Of a DNA stretch of 57,115 nucleotides, positions 26,543-34,955 are shown piece after piece (the first letter of the stretch is position 1; each line of letters starts with the position of its first letter). This DNA comes from Candidatus Kaiserbacteria bacterium. Its GTDB lineage: Bacteria > Patescibacteriota > Minisyncoccia > Phycocordibacterales > Phycocordibacteraceae. The translations under genes and the position numbers were made by a program. The stretch lies in contig JACQBN010000010.1 of assembly GCA_016194455.1 (NCBI GenBank), forward strand, positions 1 through 57,115, given 5' to 3'. The notes below the pieces were generated by a model, which saw only the letters and a list, made by a program, of their open reading frames with translations, made no database searches and was not told the DNA's origin.

Positions 26543-27586
26543 ATGGGCCCCAAAGACTCGCATGCTCGGTATGCCTCTGCAACTCATGGCAAAACGATAC
26601 TCATCACCGGCGGCACCGGCTCCTTCGGCAACGCGACGGTGCGGCGCCTGCTCGGGCAAGATGGGGTGAAGAAGATCGTTGTCTTTTCCCGCGACGAGGA
26701 GAAACAGCACCGCATGCGCCAAATGTTCCGTGATGAGCGCCTCGACTTTATCGTGGGGGACGTGCGCGACACGGACGCCCTCTTCCACGCGATGCGCGGC
26801 ATTGATGTCATCTTCCACGCCGCAGCTCTCAAGCAAGTCCCGACCGGAGAATTTTATCCGCTCGAGATGGTGAAGACAAACATCATCGGCACGCACAACG
26901 TGATTGATGCTGCAGTCCGCAGCGGGGTTGTCCAAAAGGTCGTGCTCCTCTCCACCGACAAGGCCGTCTATCCCATCAATGCCATGGGCATGTCGAAGGC
27001 CGTCGCCGAGAAGGTCGTGATGGCTCGCGCTCGCGCCCACATCGAACCGACATTCTGCACCGTCCGCTACGGCAACGTGATGGCGACGCGCGGCTCGGTG
27101 ATTCCGCTGTTCATTGAACAGATGAAAATGGGTAAACCAATCACCGTCACGAATCCCTCCATGACCCGTTTCATGCTCTCTATTGATGACGCGATTGACC
27201 TCGTGCTCCTCGCGATTGACAAAGGGGAGCGCGGCGACCTTTTCGTGAAGAAGTCGCCGGCATCCACCATCGGCGACCTCGCTCGGGCGGTCGTTGAGAT
27301 TTTTGGCTCGAAGAACGGCGTGGAGCAGATCGGGATGCGGGCAGGAGAGAAGCTCCACGAGACCCTGCTGACCGCGCTTGAACTCGCGCGCGCGGAGGAT
27401 CTCGGCGATTTCTATCGGATCCGGAACGTCGCCGAATATGATTATCGGAAGTTTTATGAGGAGGGAGCGGTGAATAAGCTCCCTGCCGACTTCACCTCCG
27501 AGAACACGCGCCGCTTGAACTATGCGGAAACGAAGGCGCTGGTTGCCTCGCTCGACGAAGTTAAGCAGGAACTCGCCGCGCGATGA
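26543..27586 (+). CDS. capE: UDP-GlcNAc 4,6-dehydratase/5-epimerase (CapE type)
   Basis: 347 residues. Converts UDP-GlcNAc to the 4-keto-6-deoxy L-arabino sugar, first step to UDP-L-FucNAc. Visible: ILITGGTGSFGNATVRRL nucleotide motif; LSTDKAVYPINAMGMSKAVAEK with MxxxK instead of YxxxK, which is the CapE/FlaA1 hallmark; and RYGNVMATRGSVIPLF. Start at the ATG before GPKDSH; the longer frame overlaps the methyltransferase. Followed with ATGA overlap by CapF and then CapG, which makes the assignment firm. Confidence 0.94.
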   Translation: MGPKDSHARYASATHGKTILITGGTGSFGNATVRRLLGQDGVKKIVVFSRDEEKQHRMRQMFRDERLDFIVGDVRDTDALFHAMRGIDVIFHAAALKQVPTGEFYPLEMVKTNIIGTHNVIDAAVRSGVVQKVVLLSTDKAVYPINAMGMSKAVAEKVVMARARAHIEPTFCTVRYGNVMATRGSVIPLFIEQMKMGKPITVTNPSMTRFMLSIDDAIDLVLLAIDKGERGDLFVKKSPASTIGDLARAVVEIFGSKNGVEQIGMRAGEKLHETLLTALELARAEDLGDFYRIRNVAEYDYRKFYEEGAVNKLPADFTSENTRRLNYAETKALVASLDEVKQELAAR

Positions 27587-28689
27587 AGGTCGGCATCACG
27601 GGGGGTAACGGGCTTATCGGACTCCATCTTCGGGCGCTCCTCCACGCGCGGGGCGAGGACGCAGACGTGTCGCTCATTTCTCGTGAAGATTTCTCCGATG
27701 AGAAACGCCTTCAGGCGGCGGTGAAAGATTGTGACGTGGTGCTCCATGCCGCCGCGGCCACCCGCGGAGACGATCGAGAAATCTACGAGACTAACATCCG
27801 CTTGACGAACGCACTTATCCACGCGCTTGAGAAAACCGGAAGAAAACAGCACGTCATACTCACCTCAACCGTTCAGATCGAAAAGGATACGGGATACGGC
27901 AAAAGCAAACGCGAGAACGGCGAGGCGCTCGTAGCGTGGGGTGCGAGAGCTGGCGCGCCGGTCTCGGTGCTTGTCATCCCGAACGTGTTTGGGGAGTTCG
28001 CGAAGCCCTATCACAACACTGTCGTCGCGACTTTTTGCGACCAGCTCGTGAAGGGTGAGGAGTCCAGGGTGGCGCCGGACATCTCGGTCCGACTCATGCA
28101 TGCACAGGATGTCGCAGAGCGTCTCCGGGAACTCATGGAGACCAAAGAAACAGGCATTCTCCCATTCCCCGGCGGCACCGACATTACTGTGGAAGATATC
28201 TATCGGCTGCTTTCCGGCTTCCACACGGCATATCAGTCAAGCATCGCGCTCCCGCAGACGCGCTCGCTCTTCGAGCGCCGCCTCTTCAACATGTACCGCT
28301 CGGCGTTGCCGCTCTCCTTCTACCCGCGCCCGTTTGCTCCGCGAAGCGACCGCCGCGGCGATTTGTTCGAGATGGCCCAAGTCAGCTCTCCCGGTCAGAT
28401 ATTCATGTCAACGACCAAGCCCGGGCAGGTACGCGGCAACCACTGGCATATGCGCAAGATGGAGCGCTTCGCGCTGGTACGCGGTGAGGCGCGCATGAAG
28501 GTGCGGAAACTTTTTTCAAACGAGGCCCACACCTATGAGCTCTCGGGTAACCGCCCGGCTTTCGTCGATACCGGCACCTTCAGCATCCACGCTCTCGAGA
28601 ACGCGGGCACAGACGAACTCGTCACTGCCTTCTGGGCGGACGAAATTTTCAACCCGGGCGACCCCGATAGTTTCGCCGAGGTTGTATAG
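27583..28689 (+). CDS. capF: Bifunctional epimerase/reductase CapF
   Basis: 368 residues. CapF epimerises the CapE product at C3 through its C-terminal cupin and reduces it with NADPH through its N-terminal SDR domain, giving UDP-2-acetamido-2,6-dideoxy-L-talose. Visible: GITGGNGLIGLHL at the start, a YGKSK catalytic motif near residue 105, and a cupin from about 265 with GNHWHMRKMERFALVRGEA holding the metal His. Translationally coupled to capE. Confidence 0.94.
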   Translation: MKVGITGGNGLIGLHLRALLHARGEDADVSLISREDFSDEKRLQAAVKDCDVVLHAAAATRGDDREIYETNIRLTNALIHALEKTGRKQHVILTSTVQIEKDTGYGKSKRENGEALVAWGARAGAPVSVLVIPNVFGEFAKPYHNTVVATFCDQLVKGEESRVAPDISVRLMHAQDVAERLRELMETKETGILPFPGGTDITVEDIYRLLSGFHTAYQSSIALPQTRSLFERRLFNMYRSALPLSFYPRPFAPRSDRRGDLFEMAQVSSPGQIFMSTTKPGQVRGNHWHMRKMERFALVRGEARMKVRKLFSNEAHTYELSGNRPAFVDTGTFSIHALENAGTDELVTAFWADEIFNPGDPDSFAEVV

Positions 28690-28691
28690 GG

Positions 28692-28703
28692 TACACTCTT
28701 TCT
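28692..28703 (+). promoter_or_regulatory. -10 element before capG
   Basis: TACACT at 28692-28697, 6 nt to the ATG at 28704; may add an internal promoter in the capEFG operon. Confidence 0.5.
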
Positions 28704-29837
28704 ATGCCTACAAAAACGAAAGTCCTCACCATCCTCGGCACGCGCCCGGAAATCATCCGGCTCTCGGCGGTGATCAAAGAGCTCGACGCTCGAGTCGAGC
28801 ACGTGCTTGTGCATACCGGTCAGAACTACGACTATGAGCTCAACGAAATATTTTTTAAAGATCTTGGACTCCGCAAGCCCGACCACTTCCTCGAGGCGGC
28901 GGGTACAACAGCGATCGAAACGATCGCGAACCTCCTGGTCAAGACTGACGAGATCCTCGAGAAGGAAAAGCCGGACGCCGTACTCGTACTTGGCGACACC
29001 AACAGCGCGCTCGCGATTTATGCGGCGAAGCGCCGGAAGACACCGATTTTCCACATGGAGGCGGGGAACCGCTGCTTTGACGAACGCGTGCCCGAGGAGA
29101 TCAATCGCCGCATCGTCGACCACACGAGCGACATCAACCTTGTCTACTCTGAGCGCGCCCGTGAGTATCTGCTCCGCGAAGGATTTCCGCCCGACCGGAT
29201 CATCAAGACCGGCTCGCCGATGTTCGAGGTGCTCACCGCCCACGCCGATCAGATAAAAAGTTCAGGAGTGATGAAAAAACTTGGGCTCGCCCGCGGCACC
29301 TATTTCGTCGCGAGCTTCCACCGCGAGGAAAATGTCGGCACCGAGCGCGGCGCGCTCCGCATCAAGGAGATTCTCGACCGCCTTGCGGCGACCTATACAC
29401 TCCCGATCATCCTCTCGCTCCATCCGCGCACAAAGAAAGTTTTTGAGGAACGACACATCGTGCTGCCGAAGCTGGTGCAGGCGCAAAAACCGCTCGGCTT
29501 CTTTGACTATGTCGCGCTTGAGACCAACGCCGCCTGCGTGCTCTCGGACAGCGGGACGATCAACGAGGAGTCGTCCATTCTCGGGTTCCCGGCGGTCAAC
29601 GTCCGCGAGGCGCACGAGCGCCCCGAGGCCTCCGACGAAGGTATCACCGTGCTTGCCGGCCTCAACCCCGACCGGGTGCTCGAAGCGGTTGCGCTCGCGA
29701 TTGCCTATGCCAAAGAAGGAAAGAAAGCGCGACTCGTCGCCGACTACTCGATGCCAAATGTGTCGCAGAAGGTCGTACAGACGATTCTCGGCTACGTCGG
29801 CTACGTGAAGCGCCGCATCTGGTTCGAGGGTATCTAA
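28704..29837 (+). CDS. capG: UDP-N-acetyl-L-fucosamine-forming 2-epimerase (CapG / WecB family)
   Basis: 377 residues. WecB-type GT-B fold: LTILGTRPEIIRLSAVI, HTGQNYDYELNEIFF, VLVLGDTNSALAIYAAKRR, HMEAGNRCFDERVPEEINRRIVDH and SDSGTINEESSILGFPAVNVR, all characteristic. The sequence by itself fits any UDP-HexNAc 2-epimerase; its place after capE-capF supports CapG, making UDP-L-FucNAc. Ends 3 nt before a glycosyltransferase. Confidence 0.93.
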   Translation: MPTKTKVLTILGTRPEIIRLSAVIKELDARVEHVLVHTGQNYDYELNEIFFKDLGLRKPDHFLEAAGTTAIETIANLLVKTDEILEKEKPDAVLVLGDTNSALAIYAAKRRKTPIFHMEAGNRCFDERVPEEINRRIVDHTSDINLVYSERAREYLLREGFPPDRIIKTGSPMFEVLTAHADQIKSSGVMKKLGLARGTYFVASFHREENVGTERGALRIKEILDRLAATYTLPIILSLHPRTKKVFEERHIVLPKLVQAQKPLGFFDYVALETNAACVLSDSGTINEESSILGFPAVNVREAHERPEASDEGITVLAGLNPDRVLEAVALAIAYAKEGKKARLVADYSMPNVSQKVVQTILGYVGYVKRRIWFEGI

Positions 29838-29840
29838 CGC

Positions 29841-30989
29841 ATGCGTTTGCTCTATATCGCGAACGCGCGTATCCCGACTCCCCGCGCGTACGGGCTCCAG
29901 ATCATGAAGACCTGCGAGGCGCTTCAGGCCGCAGGGGCCGCGGTGGAGCTTGTGCTGCCCTCCCGCAGCGTCCGCATGATCGACGACCCGTTCGCCTACT
30001 ATGGCGTTCGAGCGCGCTTCCCGCTCAGGACGCTCCGGGTGCCCGACCTTGTCAGTTCCGGCCCGCTCGGCTTTTTCATCTCGACACTCTGGTTCGCCGA
30101 GCGCGTGCGGTTCCTGCCCTCTTTCTTCGACGCGGATGTGATGTATTCCCGCGACGCGCTCGTGCTTCTCCAGTATCTGCTGCTCGGACGGACACTTATT
30201 TTTGAAGCCCATGCGTCGCCGTCGTTTGTTTCAACGCTCGTCGCTCGGTGTGCCAGGCGCGTTGTCGTGATTTCACACGGGCTCCGGGACGCGTATGTCT
30301 CCGCTGGTATCATGCCGGGGAAGATCATCGTTGCGCCCGACGCGGTCGATGAACGTCTCTTTGACCTGGTTCAGGACAGGGGGGCGGCGCGGAGCTCGCT
30401 CGGGCTGCCGGTGGACGAGCGGATCGCGCTCTATGCGGGGCATCTCTATTCGCGCAAGGGCGCGGACACGCTCGCGGCGGCGGCGGAGCTCCTGCCCGGG
30501 ACACGCTTTGTTTTTGTCGGCGGGACGAGCGCGGATGTCGCGGCGTTTCAGCATCGATGGAGAAAGTTCTCGAACATCACGATTGTCGGCTCTGTAGCGC
30601 ATGAACAGATCCCGCTCTATCTGCGCGCGGCCGATATCCTTGTGGTGCCGAACTCGGGGCGGGACGAGGATGCCGCGCGCTTCACCTCGCCCATGAAGCT
30701 TTTTGAGTATATAGCCTCTGGCACGCCCGTTCTCGCCTCTGACGTGCCGGCGCTCCGCGAAATTTTGAGTGAAGAAAATGCCACGCTCGTCTCGCCAGAC
30801 GATCCCGCAGCGTTCGCGCGCGGGATCACTGAAATTCTTTCATATCCCGAGGATGCGCACGCACGCGCGGCGCGCGCGCAGGAGCTCGCGCGGCATTATT
30901 CTTGGAAGAACCGCGCGGAACTTATTTTGCAATCGCTTCGCGTCGACGGGTATACCCCTCAAGCAAGACCCCACCAAGCGCGAGGTTGA
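29841..30989 (+). CDS. GT4 glycosyltransferase, candidate L-FucNAc transferase
   Basis: 382 residues. MRLLYIANARIPTPRAYGLQIMKTCEA is typical of GT4 enzymes of the WbuB/WbwH kind. The donor half has ALYAGHLYSRKGADTLAAAA, FVGGTSADVAAF, PNSGRDEDAARFTSPMKLFEYIASGTPVLASDVP. It lies 3 nt after capG, so transfer of L-FucNAc to the growing repeat unit is the natural inference. Its last 68 nt overlap the convergent wzx-like gene; both reading frames look intact there. Confidence 0.9.
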   Translation: MRLLYIANARIPTPRAYGLQIMKTCEALQAAGAAVELVLPSRSVRMIDDPFAYYGVRARFPLRTLRVPDLVSSGPLGFFISTLWFAERVRFLPSFFDADVMYSRDALVLLQYLLLGRTLIFEAHASPSFVSTLVARCARRVVVISHGLRDAYVSAGIMPGKIIVAPDAVDERLFDLVQDRGAARSSLGLPVDERIALYAGHLYSRKGADTLAAAAELLPGTRFVFVGGTSADVAAFQHRWRKFSNITIVGSVAHEQIPLYLRAADILVVPNSGRDEDAARFTSPMKLFEYIASGTPVLASDVPALREILSEENATLVSPDDPAAFARGITEILSYPEDAHARAARAQELARHYSWKNRAELILQSLRVDGYTPQARPHQARG

Positions 30990-32211
30990 GGGCGCGGCCG
31001 AAGATGCGCGCGACTACCGCGCCCATAAGGCCGTAGGCGCCGGTGAGAAAAACGAGCGCGGCGATCTGGCAGACGGGCGAGAGGACGTTGTAGATGTAAA
31101 GCTCCCGCTTCGCCTCGCGGGCCTGCAGCAGGGTGATGGGGAGCGCGTTCCCGATCGGGATCAGGGAAAGCGCATATATTTGAGAAAAAAATATCGCCTC
31201 CGTATACGCAGGGAAGAAAATCCGGAAGGCCAGGGGCGCGACCGCGATATAGAGAAACGCAACGAGCACAAGCGCACCCGTGAAGAGCCAGAGCCGGTTC
31301 CAGAAGTTCGCACGCACTTCGTTGAACGGCCGCGCAACGAACTTGGGTAGCGCGAGCACGGAAACGCTATTGAAGACTCCTTTGATCTGCTCCGGGAGCG
31401 CGGTCGCGAAGGCGTAGACGGCGAGCTCGACCGCGCCGAGATAATGAAAAACCACGAGCTTGTCGATCTGCTGCGCGAGCGTGGAGAGAAGATTCATCGC
31501 GCTGAAGTGGGCCCCCAGCTTCCGAACTTCCGGATCGGGGACCCCGCCCGGCCTCCAGAGATTCCAGGCGACAAACGTCAGCAGGATCCCGGTCACGATG
31601 TTGCTGCCCAGATAAGCGGCGAGAAAGCTGATCGGATTCTTCGTCGCGAGCATCGTGGCGAAGAGCGCGAGAGAGGGGACCGCGTACAGCACGAGGCCGA
31701 AGAGGGAATTTGCGCGGAACTCCTTGCGACCCACGAGGAAGGAACCGAAAAGATACGCGGGCTGGAAGAAGGGCCCAAGAAGCGCGATGACCGCGAAGGC
31801 GAGGGCGAGCGCGCCGTTGCCCGCGAGGTAGTAATAGATTCCGACCCCGAGCGCGATGAGCGCAAGGGGGATTCCGCCGAGAAGGCTTGGCAGGAACGAG
31901 GTGCGATAGGCGCCCTCCTTCCCGCGCGCGACCGCTTGCGAGAGCGCGGTGGGCAGTCCGGTAAAAGTGAACGCCGTAAGGACCCAAAAGGCGGAAAGCA
32001 GATAGCGATAGGTGCCGTAGACGTCCTTGGGGACATAGCGCGCGAACGCGATCGCGAGCAAGAAGGAAATCAGCGCTCCGCCGACTTGGTCGAGACCGAG
32101 CCAGAAGCCGCCCGAGGCGAGATAGACCATATCGGTCTTGGTGTACCGCCCAAGAAAGTGTAAGAAACGCTTAGGCGGCCCAGGCAAAGGCGAGGTGGAG
32201 GAGGGAGGCAT
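30922..32211 (-). CDS. Wzx-type polysaccharide flippase
   Basis: 429 residues with about 12 hydrophobic segments and few long loops, matching the MOP exporter superfamily (Polysacc_synt). The N-terminal helix carries FWLGLDQVGGALISFLLAIAFARYVPKDVYGTYRY, the recognisable start of these flippases. It would move the lipid-linked repeat unit across the membrane. Reads leftward and overlaps the GT4 gene tail to tail; divergent from the membrane protein at 32279 with only 67 bp between. Confidence 0.9.
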   Translation of the reverse strand: MPPSSTSPLPGPPKRFLHFLGRYTKTDMVYLASGGFWLGLDQVGGALISFLLAIAFARYVPKDVYGTYRYLLSAFWVLTAFTFTGLPTALSQAVARGKEGAYRTSFLPSLLGGIPLALIALGVGIYYYLAGNGALALAFAVIALLGPFFQPAYLFGSFLVGRKEFRANSLFGLVLYAVPSLALFATMLATKNPISFLAAYLGSNIVTGILLTFVAWNLWRPGGVPDPEVRKLGAHFSAMNLLSTLAQQIDKLVVFHYLGAVELAVYAFATALPEQIKGVFNSVSVLALPKFVARPFNEVRANFWNRLWLFTGALVLVAFLYIAVAPLAFRIFFPAYTEAIFFSQIYALSLIPIGNALPITLLQAREAKRELYIYNVLSPVCQIAALVFLTGAYGLMGAVVARIFGRALNLALGGVLLEGYTRRREAIAK

Positions 32212-32265
32212 GGAGCGCCTCTATCGTACCATCGCGAGCAGGCTTAGGTTACCGAAGATATGCGT

Positions 32266-32278
32266 TATAGTGGCCGCT
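32266..32278 (+). promoter_or_regulatory. -10 element before the gene at 32279
   Basis: TATAGT at 32266-32271, 7 nt to the ATG. Confidence 0.65.
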
Positions 32279-34009
32279 ATGAGCAACCAACTCCGCCCCC
32301 TCCTCTGCCAACACTGGGGCGTACTTCTGGTCGCCCTGATTGCAGGATGTCTTACCGCCTTCCCGCAACTCATCAACGAGCACCGGATGAGCGCCGCCTA
32401 CACAGGCGTCCACCCGATCGTGAGTGACGACGAACTCTATTATCTCGCGCGCGCGCACGAAACGCTCGACGGCCACCCGACTCTTGGCAACCCCTATCTC
32501 GCTGAGGACAAGAACCAGCCGGGCGTGCAGTTCTGGATGCCCGACGCCTTCTTCGCGAGCGTGGACCAGGCGCTCTTCGGAAATGTGCGCACGGGAGCGC
32601 TCGTCTGGGATTTCCTCTTGCCCTTCGGAATCGTGCTCGGCGCCTACGCGGTCTTCTATCTGCTCACCGCGGACGTACTGCTCGCGCTCGCAGGAACGAT
32701 ATTTCTCGAGCCCGGACGCTTTTTTCTTGAATATAATCGCACACCGAATCCCCAGCTCTTCTTCGTGCTCCTGCTCTCACTGCTTGCGCTGCTGCTCTAT
32801 TTTCGCACGAAGCGCACGCGCTACGCGCTTTTTGCCGCGCTTGCCGGCGGCTCGCTCTTCTACATCTATCCCTTCTATTGGACCTACTGGGTGGTGCTCG
32901 TGGGACTCGGCATCATGCTCACCTTCCTCTTCCTCCGCGAGAGCGGGGCATGGCAGAAGCTCGGACTCATCTTCCTCGGCGCGTGCGCGATCGGCGTGCC
33001 CTATTTCATCAGCGCGTATCGGGCGGCGCATCTGCCGTACTACCATGAATCGCTGGTGCGCATCGGGGTCATCGAGACGCATTTCCCCTCGGGCATCGCC
33101 GCGGTCTCGGTTGCAGGGGCAACACTGCTTCTCGTCCTCTGGTGCTGGTGGAAACGCTTCGTCCCGCGCACGCCCGAGACCGCGCTTATCGCCGCCGCAA
33201 CTCTTGCGGGAGGCATTGTGATGAATCAGCATCTCATCACCGGCATGAACTTCCAGTTCATCATCCACTACACAATGCCCTCCGTGGTGATGAGTGTCTT
33301 CGCGCTTGCCGCCTGCGCCGCGGGGCTGCTTACGCGCTCAAGAGAGTCCTACCGCGTTCCGCTTCGCGTCCTGGTCCTCTGTATTTTTGTTCTCTATGCC
33401 CTTATCCACACGACTCCGTTTGTGAGAGCGATTGCGACGCCCTCCGCGCGCGATCTCGCTGCCGAGCGCTACGGACCCGTTCTCGCCTGGCTTGATGCGC
33501 ACACCGTGACCGACGCCGTCGTCTACGCCGACGACGCACTCGCTCCCTACATCCCAGCCTACACACGCGACAACGTTTATTTTTCTCCGTGGGCGTATCT
33601 TTCCTATCTGCCGCAGGCGGAGGTTAATACGCGCTTCCTCGGCGCACACTACTTCGAGCGACCATTTACCCGCGAGAGCGTCACTTCCCGCGAGCTCGAC
33701 GTCTTCGGCGCCTACTATGTGGGCCGCTCTCAGCACGCGGCGACCGCGAACAAGGCCCGGCGGCTCCTCGGGCTCCCCGTTATTCTTGAACCGCGGTATC
33801 CGGAGGAGGAGGTGAATGCACTTGTCGCGCGTGAGGCGATGCTCCAGCGGGGGAGCTGGCAGAACGCACTCGCCGGCTATCGGGTTGACTACCTCGCCTG
33901 GGATACCGTCGCCGATCCTGGCTGGAATATCGGAGCCGTACCGGGGCTCACGAAGGTCTATGCCGCAAACGGCATTCTGGTGTATGCTGTGGCCGCTCGA
34001 AAACCATGA
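32279..34009 (+). CDS. Polytopic membrane protein, probable GT-C glycosyltransferase
   Basis: 576 residues: about 10-11 membrane helices in the first 400 residues, then a soluble domain. The first external loop holds SDDELYY (about residues 48-54), the acidic pair expected at a GT-C active site. GT-C enzymes use polyprenyl-phosphate sugars outside the cytoplasm. The next gene (overlapping by ATGA) is a polyprenyl-phosphate glycosyltransferase-like GT2 that could make that donor. No specific family named with confidence. Confidence 0.78.
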   Translation: MSNQLRPLLCQHWGVLLVALIAGCLTAFPQLINEHRMSAAYTGVHPIVSDDELYYLARAHETLDGHPTLGNPYLAEDKNQPGVQFWMPDAFFASVDQALFGNVRTGALVWDFLLPFGIVLGAYAVFYLLTADVLLALAGTIFLEPGRFFLEYNRTPNPQLFFVLLLSLLALLLYFRTKRTRYALFAALAGGSLFYIYPFYWTYWVVLVGLGIMLTFLFLRESGAWQKLGLIFLGACAIGVPYFISAYRAAHLPYYHESLVRIGVIETHFPSGIAAVSVAGATLLLVLWCWWKRFVPRTPETALIAAATLAGGIVMNQHLITGMNFQFIIHYTMPSVVMSVFALAACAAGLLTRSRESYRVPLRVLVLCIFVLYALIHTTPFVRAIATPSARDLAAERYGPVLAWLDAHTVTDAVVYADDALAPYIPAYTRDNVYFSPWAYLSYLPQAEVNTRFLGAHYFERPFTRESVTSRELDVFGAYYVGRSQHAATANKARRLLGLPVILEPRYPEEEVNALVAREAMLQRGSWQNALAGYRVDYLAWDTVADPGWNIGAVPGLTKVYAANGILVYAVAARKP

Positions 34010-34953
34010 AGATTTCCGTTGTCACGCCGGTCTACAACGAAGCGAAAAGCCTCCCTCGCCTCGTCGAGGAGGTTACCGCAGCGCTCACGCCGCTCGGCGA
34101 GTACGAGATTCTCCTCGTTGACGACGGCTCGAAAGATGACACCTATGACACACTCGAACGGATTGCGAAGAAGGATAAGCGTCTGAAAGTCCTGTCGCTG
34201 CGCGCCAATCGCGGCCAGACTGCAGCCCTGATGGCGGGCATCGACCACGCCAGGGGCGATGTTGTCGTCACGATCGACAGCGATCTCGAGAACGATCCTG
34301 CCGACATCCCGCGCCTCGTCAAGAAACTGGAGGAAAGCGGAGCGGACATCGTCTCGGGCTGGCGCAAGGATCGCTGGCAGGACCATTTCTTCACCCGGCG
34401 CCTGCCCTCCGCGATCGCGAACCGGCTCATCTCGCGCATCAGCAAACTCTCCCTCCATGACCACGGCTGCACCTTGAAGGCGTATCGACGCGGGGTGCTC
34501 GAGGACGTCGCGCTCTACGGCGACATGCACCGCTTCATCGCGGCGTATCTCTCCTGGCGCGGCGCGCGGGTCGTCGAGCTGCCGGTCGCGCACCGCCCGC
34601 GGCTGTACGGACGCTCGAACTACGGCATCGGACGCACCTTGCGCGTCCTGCTGGATCTTGTGGTCATCAAGTTTTTTAATACCTATCTCAACCGGCCCAT
34701 CCACTTCTTCGGCGGACTCGGCCTCGTCTCGCTCGCGCTCGGCTTTCTGGCCGGGGCCGCGGCGATCGTGCTCCGCCTCCTCAACATCCGGCATTTCGTA
34801 GAGACACCGCTCCCGACACTCTCCGCGCTTTTCATCATCGTTGGCGTTGAACTCGTGCTGATGGGCGTCCTGGCGGAGATGCTCACCCGCATCTACTACG
34901 AGACGCGCGGCAAGCGCACCTACACGCTGAAGAAGACGCTCAACCTCCCCTAA
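34006..34953 (+). CDS. GT2 glycosyltransferase, polyprenyl-phosphate (DPM1/ArnC) type
   Basis: 315 residues. GT-A domain: SVVTPVYNEAKSLPRLVEEV, LLVDDGSKDDTYDTL, DSDLENDPADIPRLV (DxD), then RPRLYGRSNYGIGRTLRVLLDL, the basic motif of ArnC/GtrB-like enzymes. Two C-terminal membrane helices (about 230-255 and 268-290). It would load a sugar onto undecaprenyl phosphate for the neighbouring GT-C protein. Confidence 0.92.
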   Translation: MKISVVTPVYNEAKSLPRLVEEVTAALTPLGEYEILLVDDGSKDDTYDTLERIAKKDKRLKVLSLRANRGQTAALMAGIDHARGDVVVTIDSDLENDPADIPRLVKKLEESGADIVSGWRKDRWQDHFFTRRLPSAIANRLISRISKLSLHDHGCTLKAYRRGVLEDVALYGDMHRFIAAYLSWRGARVVELPVAHRPRLYGRSNYGIGRTLRVLLDLVVIKFFNTYLNRPIHFFGGLGLVSLALGFLAGAAAIVLRLLNIRHFVETPLPTLSALFIIVGVELVLMGVLAEMLTRIYYETRGKRTYTLKKTLNLP

Positions 34954-34955
34954 CT

